From an uncultured Veillonella sp. (GTDB lineage: Bacteria; Bacillota; Negativicutes; Veillonellales; Veillonellaceae): a DNA stretch of 5,836 nucleotides. Below, in pieces: positions 1 to 5,186 of this stretch (its first letter is position 1; every line of letters begins with the position of its first letter). The notes below the pieces were generated by a model. It did no database searches. It was given only the letters and a program-made list of their open reading frames with translations, and was not told the DNA's origin. The position numbers were made by a program, and so were the translations under genes. The stretch lies in the NCBI RefSeq assembly GCF_900545205.1, contig NZ_UQYC01000094.1, forward strand, positions 1 through 5,836, in the 5' to 3' direction.

Positions 1-90
1 CTAGGTGGCTGTATCGTAATCTTGCCATTCTACTACTCCTACTGGAAAAAGAAAAAAGCAGGTCTTATTAAGGACCATGACGAAATGTAG
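1..90 (+). CDS. C-terminal end of a probable membrane transporter (partial)
   Basis: Frame 1 is open from the window edge to a TAG at 88-90 and gives 29 residues. They begin with a hydrophobic, glycine-rich run (LGGCIVILPFYYSYW), followed by the basic cluster KKKK and a charged tail ending in KDHDEM. A last transmembrane helix followed by a positive cytoplasmic tail is typical of secondary transporters, but too little is present to name a family. The adjacent repeat region contains a hairpin with a T-run that would end its transcript. That this is real coding sequence rests on the membrane-protein-like composition and the absence of any other gene in the first 366 bases. Confidence 0.6.
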   Translation, partial: LGGCIVILPFYYSYWKKKKAGLIKDHDEM

Positions 91-259
91 ATACTACCAG
101 TTAAAAATAATTATTTCTAATTAAATTTAAAACTACCAGTTAGTCATGTTGTTTTGTAAACCGATCTTCAATAACAGGAGGGCGATCTACTACAACGTGA
201 AATTAACTGGTAGTTTTTTACATTTCTAGACTAAATATAATACTTTTAACTGGTAGTAT
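91..259. repeat. Outer 16-bp perfect inverted repeat
   Basis: ATACTACCAGTTAAAA at 91-106 is the exact reverse complement of 244-259. This outer pair encloses a second perfect pair, 129-142 with 204-217, giving a nested palindrome. The left arm begins immediately after the stop codon of the upstream gene. It could form a long-range stem in RNA or a cruciform in DNA, or mark the ends of a small element. Confidence 0.7.
129..219 (+). terminator. Probable intrinsic terminator with a branched loop
   Basis: AAAACTACCAGTTA (129-142) pairs perfectly with TAACTGGTAGTTTT (204-217), and the right arm runs into six Ts at 214-219, as in a rho-independent terminator. The 61-nt loop is unusually long but has its own stem: CATGTTGT (145-152) pairs with ACAACGTG (192-199) with one G-U pair. 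The T-run lies on the + strand, which fits termination of the gene ending at position 90. The A-rich left arm gives a shorter T-run on the minus strand, so it may also stop transcripts leaving the acidic-protein gene. Confidence 0.5.
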
Positions 260-344
260 CTCATTAATCATATATAGTTAGACTAAACATAATTCCTTTA
301 ACTGGTGGTATCTCGCTAACCATATATATTTAGACTAAGTATAG
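241..344 (+). repeat. Tandem direct repeat, two 52-bp units
   Basis: Positions 241-292 and 293-344 align without gaps at 42 of 52 positions. Of the ten differences, eight are transitions. Each unit has TTTAACTGGT near its start and AGACTAA near its end. A third, shorter relative at about 204-240 lacks roughly 9 bp in the middle, and a decayed fourth starts at about 345. Confidence 0.7.
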
Positions 345-366
345 TACATTTTACTGATAGAGTTAA

Positions 367-1206
367 TTAAAGTAAATCTTCTTCAGTAGTTGTTGTCTTG
401 GTTAGTTCTTCTTCAATATAGCCAACTTCATCAGTGGCTTCATCTTCGTCGCGTGTGTCAATATAGATACTAATAAGCGCTAGTGCGCCTTCTTCATTGA
501 GGGTTGCAATGGCACTCATAGGACCATAGGTTAAAATAAGGCCATCTTCTTCATCGCGAATGATATGAGGTACCGCATCAAAGTGTTGGTTCATGAGCTG
601 ATCAAAGTAATCTTCTACATCAAGGCCGCTTTCAAGGGTAATCGATTCAGCATCCCCCTTTTGGAATACAACACGTGTATCTTCATCGATGTACTGATAA
701 AAATCATCTACATCAACATTGGCTGTTTCAAGCCACATACTGAGGGCTGTAATCCAATCTTTCACAGTAGTTGGGGCAGAAATAAAAGAATACTCGCTTT
801 CATCATCGCCAAAACGAAGGTCATCATACTCAATACTATAGTTTTCCTGACTAGATACGATACGGTCAACGAGCCCCTCATCATTTACATCTACAAAAAT
901 CATGTACACATAGTTATCGCTGCTTTCATAAGAAACAGTCAAACCATGACGGCCCTCATGAAATAGCGCATCCTCCTCGTACACATCGGTAATATGCATC
1001 GCCTTGCACGTAACAGGCACATTATCAGCCTTAATAGACTCAGTCATAGAGGATAAAAACTCAATACTTTCATTACGATTGCGGCCAATAATACCACGAC
1101 CTGTGGACATATATTCACAATCCACAGCCAAAATGTTTTCAATACCATGAATATCTGCGGACTCAAGAATAGATTTTATCAATAAAAGAGCTTGTATTTC
1201 AGTCAT
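367..1206 (-). CDS. Highly acidic cytoplasmic protein, possible tandem NTF2-like domains, function unknown
   Basis: Start: the reading frame extends 18 bases further upstream, but the Shine-Dalgarno GGAGG (1213-1217, minus strand) lies inside that extension and sits 6 nt before the ATG at 1206. I therefore use that ATG, giving 279 residues. There is no signal peptide and no membrane segment. Asp and Glu dominate, and the tail (residues 252-279) is an acidic stretch with a run of four threonines. Two halves look alike: residues 1-125 and about 145-250 each have an N-terminal helix, a short strand region, a second helix (ESIEFLSSM near 47-54; DVEDYFDQLMNQHF near 196-209) and then beta strands. 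That order resembles NTF2/SnoaL-like folds, but this is inference and no catalytic motif stands out. It is transcribed alone, divergent from the HAD phosphatase gene. I do not recognise a named family. Confidence 0.85.
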   Translation of the reverse strand: MTEIQALLLIKSILESADIHGIENILAVDCEYMSTGRGIIGRNRNESIEFLSSMTESIKADNVPVTCKAMHITDVYEEDALFHEGRHGLTVSYESSDNYVYMIFVDVNDEGLVDRIVSSQENYSIEYDDLRFGDDESEYSFISAPTTVKDWITALSMWLETANVDVDDFYQYIDEDTRVVFQKGDAESITLESGLDVEDYFDQLMNQHFDAVPHIIRDEEDGLILTYGPMSAIATLNEEGALALISIYIDTRDEDEATDEVGYIEEELTKTTTTEEDLL

Positions 1207-1243
1207 ACTACGCCTCCAATACACTGTAATAATTACTGCTACT

Positions 1244-1252
1244 ATTGTAACA
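1244..1252 (-). promoter_or_regulatory. Extended -10 promoter for the acidic-protein gene
   Basis: Read on the minus strand this is TGTTACAAT, a TG-N-TACAAT extended -10, 38 bp upstream of the chosen ATG. No good -35 hexamer lies 16-18 bp upstream, which is common for extended -10 promoters. A perfect TATAAT (1255-1260, minus strand) lies just upstream and could serve instead. The same 15-bp segment recurs upstream of the secreted-protein gene at the right edge of the window. Confidence 0.45.
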
Positions 1253-1281
1253 TAATTATAGTAACTAATACGGCTATTCTC

Positions 1282-1309
1282 TTGATTTTCTCCATATTTA
1301 TCATATACT
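1282..1309 (+). promoter_or_regulatory. Candidate promoter of the HAD phosphatase gene
   Basis: TTGATT (1282-1287) and TATACT (1304-1309) are separated by 16 bp and match four and five of the six sigma-70-type consensus bases. Transcription would begin near 1316, giving a leader of about 30 nt that includes the Shine-Dalgarno GGAGG at 1336-1340. It lies in the 139-bp divergent intergenic region, clear of the minus-strand -10 element. Confidence 0.45.
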
Positions 1310-1345
1310 TATAAAGTACATATTGATTTAACATCGGAGGTTCCC

Positions 1346-2005
1346 ATGAAATATACAACCATCGTTTTTGATTGCGACGGCACATTGCTCGATACGGCTA
1401 CAGATTTAGCGAATGCTGTAAATCATGTACTACGTACACATAACTTCCCTGAAAAGTCTCTAGCAGAGGTAAAGGCAGCACTTGGTAATGCAGTAACGTA
1501 CTTGATGCGTCAATGCTTACCTAGCACAGTAGCAGATCATGAATTAGAACCATATATTGAGGAGTTCAAAGCTTACTATGGTGAGCATTTAAAAGATACA
1601 ACAGCTCCTTACCCAGGCATTCTAGATATGCTAGATGCATTGCGTGTAAAAGGCTATAAATTAGCCATTGTATCTAATAAAATTCAAGAAGGTGTTACAC
1701 CTTTAAATAAAGAATATTTTGGCGATCGCTTACCTGTTGCTATTGGTGAAAGACCAGGCTTGCAACGTAAACCAGCACCAGATATGGTACTCCAAGCGTT
1801 AAAAGAACTAAGCTCTTCACCAGAAGAATCTATTTATGTAGGTGATTCTGAAGTTGACGTAGCTACTGCAAAAAACTCCGGTCTACTCTGTATCGGTGTT
1901 ACCTGGGGCTTTAGAGAAGAATCTCTCCACCAAGAACTAGGTGTAACACATATTGCTCGTAAAGCAGAAGATATTTTAAGTATTGTGGAAAACTTAAATA
2001 AATAA
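1346..2005 (+). CDS. HAD-superfamily phosphatase, phosphoglycolate phosphatase (Gph/PpaX) type
   Basis: This 219-residue soluble protein has all four HAD motifs. Motif I is DCDGTLLDT, with nucleophile Asp9 and acid/base Asp11. Motif II is Ser110 in IVSNK. Motif III is Lys142 in RKPAPD. Motif IV is GDSEVD, with Asp167 and Asp171 for Mg2+. A helical C1-type cap (about residues 17-82) lies between motifs I and II, so it belongs to subfamily IA, as do phosphoglycolate phosphatase and the PpaX pyrophosphatase. It probably hydrolyses a small phosphomonoester such as 2-phosphoglycolate in the cytosol. Substrate cannot be fixed from sequence, because this family also includes nucleotidases and sugar-phosphate phosphatases. 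The ATG follows GGAGG (1336-1340) by 5 nt, and the length is normal. It has its own promoter and terminator and seems to be a one-gene unit. Confidence 0.93.
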   Translation: MKYTTIVFDCDGTLLDTATDLANAVNHVLRTHNFPEKSLAEVKAALGNAVTYLMRQCLPSTVADHELEPYIEEFKAYYGEHLKDTTAPYPGILDMLDALRVKGYKLAIVSNKIQEGVTPLNKEYFGDRLPVAIGERPGLQRKPAPDMVLQALKELSSSPEESIYVGDSEVDVATAKNSGLLCIGVTWGFREESLHQELGVTHIARKAEDILSIVENLNK

Positions 2006-2029
2006 CATCCTAAATTATAATCATTAATC

Positions 2030-2050
2030 TATAACAAATTCATATAAAAT
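2030..2050 (+). repeat. Short 3'-UTR motif shared with the ThrE-like gene
   Basis: This 21-base stretch matches 5074-5094 at 19 positions, with the identical core AATTCATATAAA (2037-2048). Both copies lie between a stop codon and the terminator hairpin that follows. In such AT-rich sequence a chance match is possible. Confidence 0.35.
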
Positions 2051-2066
2051 AAACGATTTACATCTT

Positions 2067-2126
2067 AAAACCGCTCAAAAATGGGGATTAAAATATTAGA
2101 CCTCTCATTTTTTGCGGTTTTTCTTT
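2067..2126 (+). terminator. Intrinsic terminator of the HAD phosphatase gene
   Basis: AAAACCGC (2067-2074) pairs with GCGGTTTT (2114-2121). After a small internal loop, AAAAATG (2077-2083) pairs with CATTTTT (2106-2112). The right arm runs into a T-rich tract (TTTTTCTTTTATTTT). It lies 61 bases after the phosphatase stop codon. The A-run at the left base gives a weaker T-tract in the opposite direction. Confidence 0.8.
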
Positions 2127-2190
2127 TATTTTCTCTAATTTATTTCAACTTTCACATTATATTTTTTACGCATAAATACTATTCCCAATC

Positions 2191-2234
2191 TATTGCCTTA
2201 AAAATGTGATATATGTTACATTTTTGAGGCAGTA
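2191..2234. repeat. 17-bp hairpin, not a terminator
   Basis: Positions 2191-2207 and 2218-2234 form an almost perfect inverted repeat (TGCCTTAAAAATGT against ACATTTTTGAGGCA plus three outer pairs, with two G-U pairs in all) around a 10-nt AT-rich loop. No T-run follows on either strand, so it is not an ordinary intrinsic terminator. It lies between the phosphatase terminator and the promoter of the next operon. The right part (TGTTACATT, 2214-2222) weakly resembles an extended -10, so it might also act as a promoter. Confidence 0.55.
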
Positions 2235-2335
2235 CTTTCACATGGACACGCCGTCAATTCAATAGTTAGTGTATTGAACTTAAGGCCTATAAATGGGTCC
2301 AGTCTTAGCTAATCTTATAGAGATTGGCGGTGAGG
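2235..2335. other. Gene-free stretch with potential RNA structure, unidentified
   Basis: No credible ORF is present. Base composition is more GC-rich than the flanking AT-rich spacers. Possible stems are TTCAATA (2258-2264) with TATTGAA (2272-2278), enclosed by TGGAC (2243-2247) with GTCCA (2297-2301), and then GCTAATCT (2308-2315) with AGATTGGC (2321-2328, one G-U pair). I looked for the conserved cores of the T-box, SAM, TPP, lysine, purine and fluoride classes and recognised none. It ends about 25 bp before the operon -10 box, so it could be a small RNA gene, a remnant of a mobile element, or a leader from an upstream promoter. Confidence 0.3.
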
Positions 2336-2359
2336 TTTCTATAAACTGAATCATTAGTA

Positions 2360-2368
2360 TGATATAAT
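2360..2368 (+). promoter_or_regulatory. Extended -10 promoter of the ykvI-like/thrE-like operon
   Basis: TGATATAAT is a TG-N preceding a perfect TATAAT at 2363-2368. No convincing -35 hexamer is present at normal spacing, consistent with an extended -10 promoter. Transcription would start near 2375, leaving a leader of roughly 40 nt that carries AAGGAGG (2399-2405). Confidence 0.6.
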
Positions 2369-2413
2369 ATTATTTTGTATACTAAGTTATGTATTTGGAA
2401 GGAGGAAAATATA

Positions 2414-3817
2414 ATGCAACAATCATGGAAAATTGCATTTGCCTACATAGGTGTTATTGTAGGTGCAGGACTCTCGAGTGGACAAGATCTTCTACAATAT
2501 TTCATAAGTTTTGGCCAAATAGGTCTCATTGGTGTTCTATTACTAGGTCTATTAAATGCCGCATTTGGTAAAATCATGCTTTCTTTGGGGAGTTACTATC
2601 GTGCAGACAATCATGAAGAGGTTTTTACACAGATTTCCCATCCTATTATTACAAGAATACTTGATTTTGTACTAATCTCTGGTAGCTTTATTATGGGATT
2701 TGTTATGATTGCTGGCGCAGGCTCAAACTTAGAACAACAATTTGGATTCCCTTTTTGGGTTGGTGGATTAATTTGCTCACTTTTAATCATAACCGTATCA
2801 TTTATGAACTTTGACAAAATAACCAATGTTTTAGGTGTTTTTACTCCCATCATGATTGTTATGATATTCATCATTACAGGCTACTCTTTTATTGGTAAAA
2901 GTCATGATTGGACTACATTAGAGGCTTTAGCCCACACAATCAAACCAGCCACAAGCAATGTATGGTTTTCTGTCATTAATTATTATTCTCTATGTGCTAT
3001 GACAGCTGTTTCTATGGCCTTTATTTTAGGTGGTTCTGTTGTTCGTATTGGTATTGCTGAAAAAGGTGGCACTCGTGGTGGCCTATTAGTCGGATTGGTT
3101 GTTTTTATAGCTGCTATCTCTATTTTTGCAAATCTAGATACCGTAAAAGATGCAGATTTGCCGATTCTTGCTATTGCCAATCAAATTCATCCTTGGCTAG
3201 CATATATATATGCAATCACAGTCTTTTCACTTATTTTTAATACAGCATTCTCTCTTTTTTATTCTATTGCTAGACGTTTTGCCAACGGCAGCACAAAAAG
3301 AATGAGAATTATTATTATTTCTGTAGTAATCATAGGATATATATGTAGCTTCTTTGGTTTTAAAGATTTGATTAGTATCCTCTACCCAATTCTCGGTTAT
3401 ATGGGCCTATTGCTCCTAATTATTCTTATTTATGGATGGCTCCGTGATCGTAAAGATATCATTATGGAAAAACTCTTCCGAAGAAAGATGATCCATTTAT
3501 CATTAAAAAAACATAGTCCTCACAAAAATCTTTCAGAAAAAGAACGTGAACTATTCCATACATTAGGTGATATTAGTCAAGCAGATACAAAATCTCTTAA
3601 AGAAGATATTCATAATGAAGCAAAAGAAATACTTTCAAATACGGAAACAGTTCAAGAGCTAAAAGACTATGTGGAAGAGCATCTCTCAATAGACGAAGAA
3701 GTTATACATCAAAATATCAATATTCTACAAGAACAACAGGAAGAATCAAAATCAACTGAATCTTCTAAAGATAGACCTATCAAAAAGTCCAATATAAATA
3801 ACAATGAAGTAAAATGA
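2414..3817 (+). CDS. YkvI-type polytopic membrane protein with an extended hydrophilic C-terminal tail
   Basis: The ATG at 2414 lies 8 nt after a strong AAGGAGG (2399-2405). An upstream in-frame TTG at 2375 has no such site and overlaps the probable transcription start. The protein has 467 residues. About ten hydrophobic helices span residues 7-343. The first contains the glycine-rich GVIVGAGLSSGQD (13-25), resembling the broken first helix of APC-superfamily transporters. This matches the YkvI family of uncharacterised membrane proteins, usually about 340-350 residues long. From residue 344 a 124-residue charged, glutamine- and glutamate-rich tail follows, largely helical by appearance (SEKERELF, LKEDIHNEAKEIL, QELKDYVEEHL). 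It is absent from typical members as I remember them. Solute unknown; amino-acid or related transport is an inference. It is the first gene of an operon and overlaps the ThrE-like gene. Confidence 0.85.
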   Translation: MQQSWKIAFAYIGVIVGAGLSSGQDLLQYFISFGQIGLIGVLLLGLLNAAFGKIMLSLGSYYRADNHEEVFTQISHPIITRILDFVLISGSFIMGFVMIAGAGSNLEQQFGFPFWVGGLICSLLIITVSFMNFDKITNVLGVFTPIMIVMIFIITGYSFIGKSHDWTTLEALAHTIKPATSNVWFSVINYYSLCAMTAVSMAFILGGSVVRIGIAEKGGTRGGLLVGLVVFIAAISIFANLDTVKDADLPILAIANQIHPWLAYIYAITVFSLIFNTAFSLFYSIARRFANGSTKRMRIIIISVVIIGYICSFFGFKDLISILYPILGYMGLLLLIILIYGWLRDRKDIIMEKLFRRKMIHLSLKKHSPHKNLSEKERELFHTLGDISQADTKSLKEDIHNEAKEILSNTETVQELKDYVEEHLSIDEEVIHQNINILQEQQEESKSTESSKDRPIKKSNINNNEVK

Positions 3818-5061
3818 ATAACGAGGAAATAATGACAGGTGTGGAATTAGAAATTATACTAAAAGCTGGAAAAATACTACTTAGCAGTGGCGCCGAAATC
3901 AGTCGTACAGAGGATACTATGAACTACATAGCACGAGCTATGAATTTTAAAGATTTAGAAGCCTACGTATCCAATAGAGGTATTTTTGCAACTGCTAAGA
4001 AAGCTGATGGAACTGAAATTACTCGTATTTATAACGTTCCTGAAGTCGATATTAACCTCAGTAAAATTGAATCAGTTAACGCGCTCTCCCGACGTATCAC
4101 ACAAAAAAATATTACTATTGAGGAGATTGAAAGTGAACTTAATCAAATTGATACCATGTCAGACTATTCTTTTTTTTGGAGATTAGTAGCTTATACGTTA
4201 GGAGCTTCGGGCTTTAGCTATGCAATTGGTAGTTCAATAACAGACTCTATAATTGCAGGTATTATAGGCTTAATATTAGGCGTCTATATGTGTACCATCA
4301 AACGCATTCTTAGCTCTGATGTATTGATTACCATTTTAGGTAGTATTCTAATAGCCTTATTGGGTAATCTCTTTATCCACTTTGAATTAGGCTCCAACCT
4401 ATCAGTTATATTACTAGGAGCCATGATTGACATTGTTCCCGGAGTTCCTTTCGTCAATGCTATTAGAGAGTATAGCCAGAATAACTATAATACAGGAATA
4501 ACCCTTATGATGGGCGCGCTACTTACCTGTATTTCAATGGCTGTAGGGGTCGCAGTAGTACAATCACTACTCTTCAACACACAAATGATTCCTCTTTATA
4601 CCTCTAATTTAGATACTAATTCCTTAACCTCTATGTTTATGCGTAGTATAATGGCTGGTATTGGTACGACAGCATTTGCAATCTTATTCCGTGTAGCTAA
4701 ACAACATTTTATCGATTGTACAATCTTAGGATTCATCTCATGGTTCTTGTTCTTAACATTATCTTCACTACAGTCTAATGTTATGCTCTCCATATTCATC
4801 AGTGGTTTTATCATCGCCATAGCATCAAGAATATTGGCTGTTAAACGGAAATGCCCTGCTATAGTTTTCCTAATGACTAGCTTATTCCCTTTACTACCAG
4901 GGCTCAGCTTTTATCGATCCATTTATTATATGCTAATGGGACAAGAAACTATTGCCATTAGCTTCGCAAAAGAATCCTTTTTGATAGCTTTTACAATTGC
5001 TATATCTATCGCAATTGTAAAACATATAAAACCACTACGAATCCCCAAAAAACACTTATAA
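3814..5061 (+). CDS. Threonine/serine exporter family protein (ThrE type, fused two-domain form)
   Basis: This 415-residue protein begins with the soluble N-terminal domain typical of ThrE (KAGKILLSSGAEISRTEDTMNYIARAM, about residues 17-43, to about 115). About ten membrane helices follow, from residue 121 to 403. The two membrane halves each hold a Pro-Gly motif: DIVPGVPFVNAIREY (Pro209) and PLLPGLSFYRSIYYM (Pro362). These indicate the DUF1212-like and DUF3815-like halves, separate proteins in some bacteria, fused here as in corynebacterial ThrE. Family role: proton-motive-force-driven export of threonine and serine across the inner membrane; the substrate here is inferred. The ATG overlaps the stop of the ykvI-like gene as ATGA, suggesting translational coupling. 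An in-frame ATG at 3832 has a better Shine-Dalgarno (GAGG, 3823-3826) and is a realistic alternative start, shortening the protein by six residues. Confidence 0.92.
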   Translation: MNNEEIMTGVELEIILKAGKILLSSGAEISRTEDTMNYIARAMNFKDLEAYVSNRGIFATAKKADGTEITRIYNVPEVDINLSKIESVNALSRRITQKNITIEEIESELNQIDTMSDYSFFWRLVAYTLGASGFSYAIGSSITDSIIAGIIGLILGVYMCTIKRILSSDVLITILGSILIALLGNLFIHFELGSNLSVILLGAMIDIVPGVPFVNAIREYSQNNYNTGITLMMGALLTCISMAVGVAVVQSLLFNTQMIPLYTSNLDTNSLTSMFMRSIMAGIGTTAFAILFRVAKQHFIDCTILGFISWFLFLTLSSLQSNVMLSIFISGFIIAIASRILAVKRKCPAIVFLMTSLFPLLPGLSFYRSIYYMLMGQETIAISFAKESFLIAFTIAISIAIVKHIKPLRIPKKHL

Positions 5062-5073
5062 ATAATATAACGT

Positions 5074-5094
5074 TATAACCAATTCATATAAATT
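5074..5094 (+). repeat. Short 3'-UTR motif, second copy
   Basis: It matches 2030-2050 at 19 of 21 positions, sharing AATTCATATAAA (5081-5092). It lies 9 bases before the terminator hairpin of the operon. A 12-bp palindrome, TATAACGTTATA, overlaps its left side at 5066-5077. Confidence 0.35.
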
Positions 5095-5103
5095 ACTTGC
5101 CCG

Positions 5104-5155
5104 ATAAAAGAGGTTCCTATGAGTCACTACTGTGACCATTAGGAACCTCTTTTAT
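5104..5155. terminator. Bidirectional intrinsic terminator between convergent genes
   Basis: ATAAAAGAGGTTCCTA (5104-5119) is the exact reverse complement of 5140-5155. Inside, GTCAC (5123-5127) pairs with GTGAC (5132-5136) around a four-base loop. Each arm ends in TTTTAT when read outward, so it can stop the ThrE-like operon on the + strand and the secreted-protein gene on the minus strand. It lies 43 bases after one stop codon and 32 bases from the other. Confidence 0.9.
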
Positions 5156-5186
5156 TTATAACTATATTGTGCTAATTAGATATCAC

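Larger units (their letters stand above)
91..360. repeat. Array of inverted and direct copies of an ACTACCAGTTA element
   Basis: This 270-base AT-rich stretch between two genes contains no credible ORF. The element ACTACCAGTTA occurs on the + strand at about 93-103 and 132-142. Its complement TAACTGGTAGT occurs at 204-214 and 247-257, with a one-mismatch form (TAACTGGTGGT) at 299-309 and a degenerate form (TTACTGATAGA) around 351-361. The three right-hand copies are each followed by AGACTAA and a short AT stretch, at 228-240, 280-292 and 332-344. The copies therefore face one another across a unique core at 143-203. I do not recognise the family. A small non-autonomous mobile element, a degenerate terminator cluster or a regulator-binding array are all possible. 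Confidence 0.65.

Noticed and set aside
91..360. CRISPR array
   Set aside because: The repeated element is short, occurs in both orientations, has irregular spacing and decays in sequence, and the spacers are themselves related. No cas gene is nearby.
565..966. 133-codon + strand open frame
   Set aside because: It lies fully antisense to the acidic-protein gene, has no Shine-Dalgarno site at its start and an implausible composition. It is a shadow of the minus-strand gene.
2199..2312. Small ORF in the structured intergenic region (ends SVLNLRPINGSSLS)
   Set aside because: It is short, has no start codon with a Shine-Dalgarno site and crosses the 17-bp hairpin. I briefly considered a transposase remnant but no family motif is visible.
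2235..2335. IS3-type element end
   Set aside because: The TGGAC...GTCCA pair at 2243-2301 recalls some insertion-sequence ends, but it is only 5 bp long and no transposase tail or target duplication is visible.
2375..2413. Upstream TTG start for the YkvI-like protein
   Set aside because: It overlaps the expected transcription start and would place the strong AAGGAGG inside the coding region. The ATG at 2414 has ideal spacing, and its protein begins properly with the first membrane helix.
2235..2413. T-box or known amino-acid riboswitch upstream of the transporter operon
   Set aside because: The T-box core (TGGAACC-type) and the conserved cores of the lysine, SAM and TPP classes are absent, and no terminator lies between this region and the Shine-Dalgarno site.
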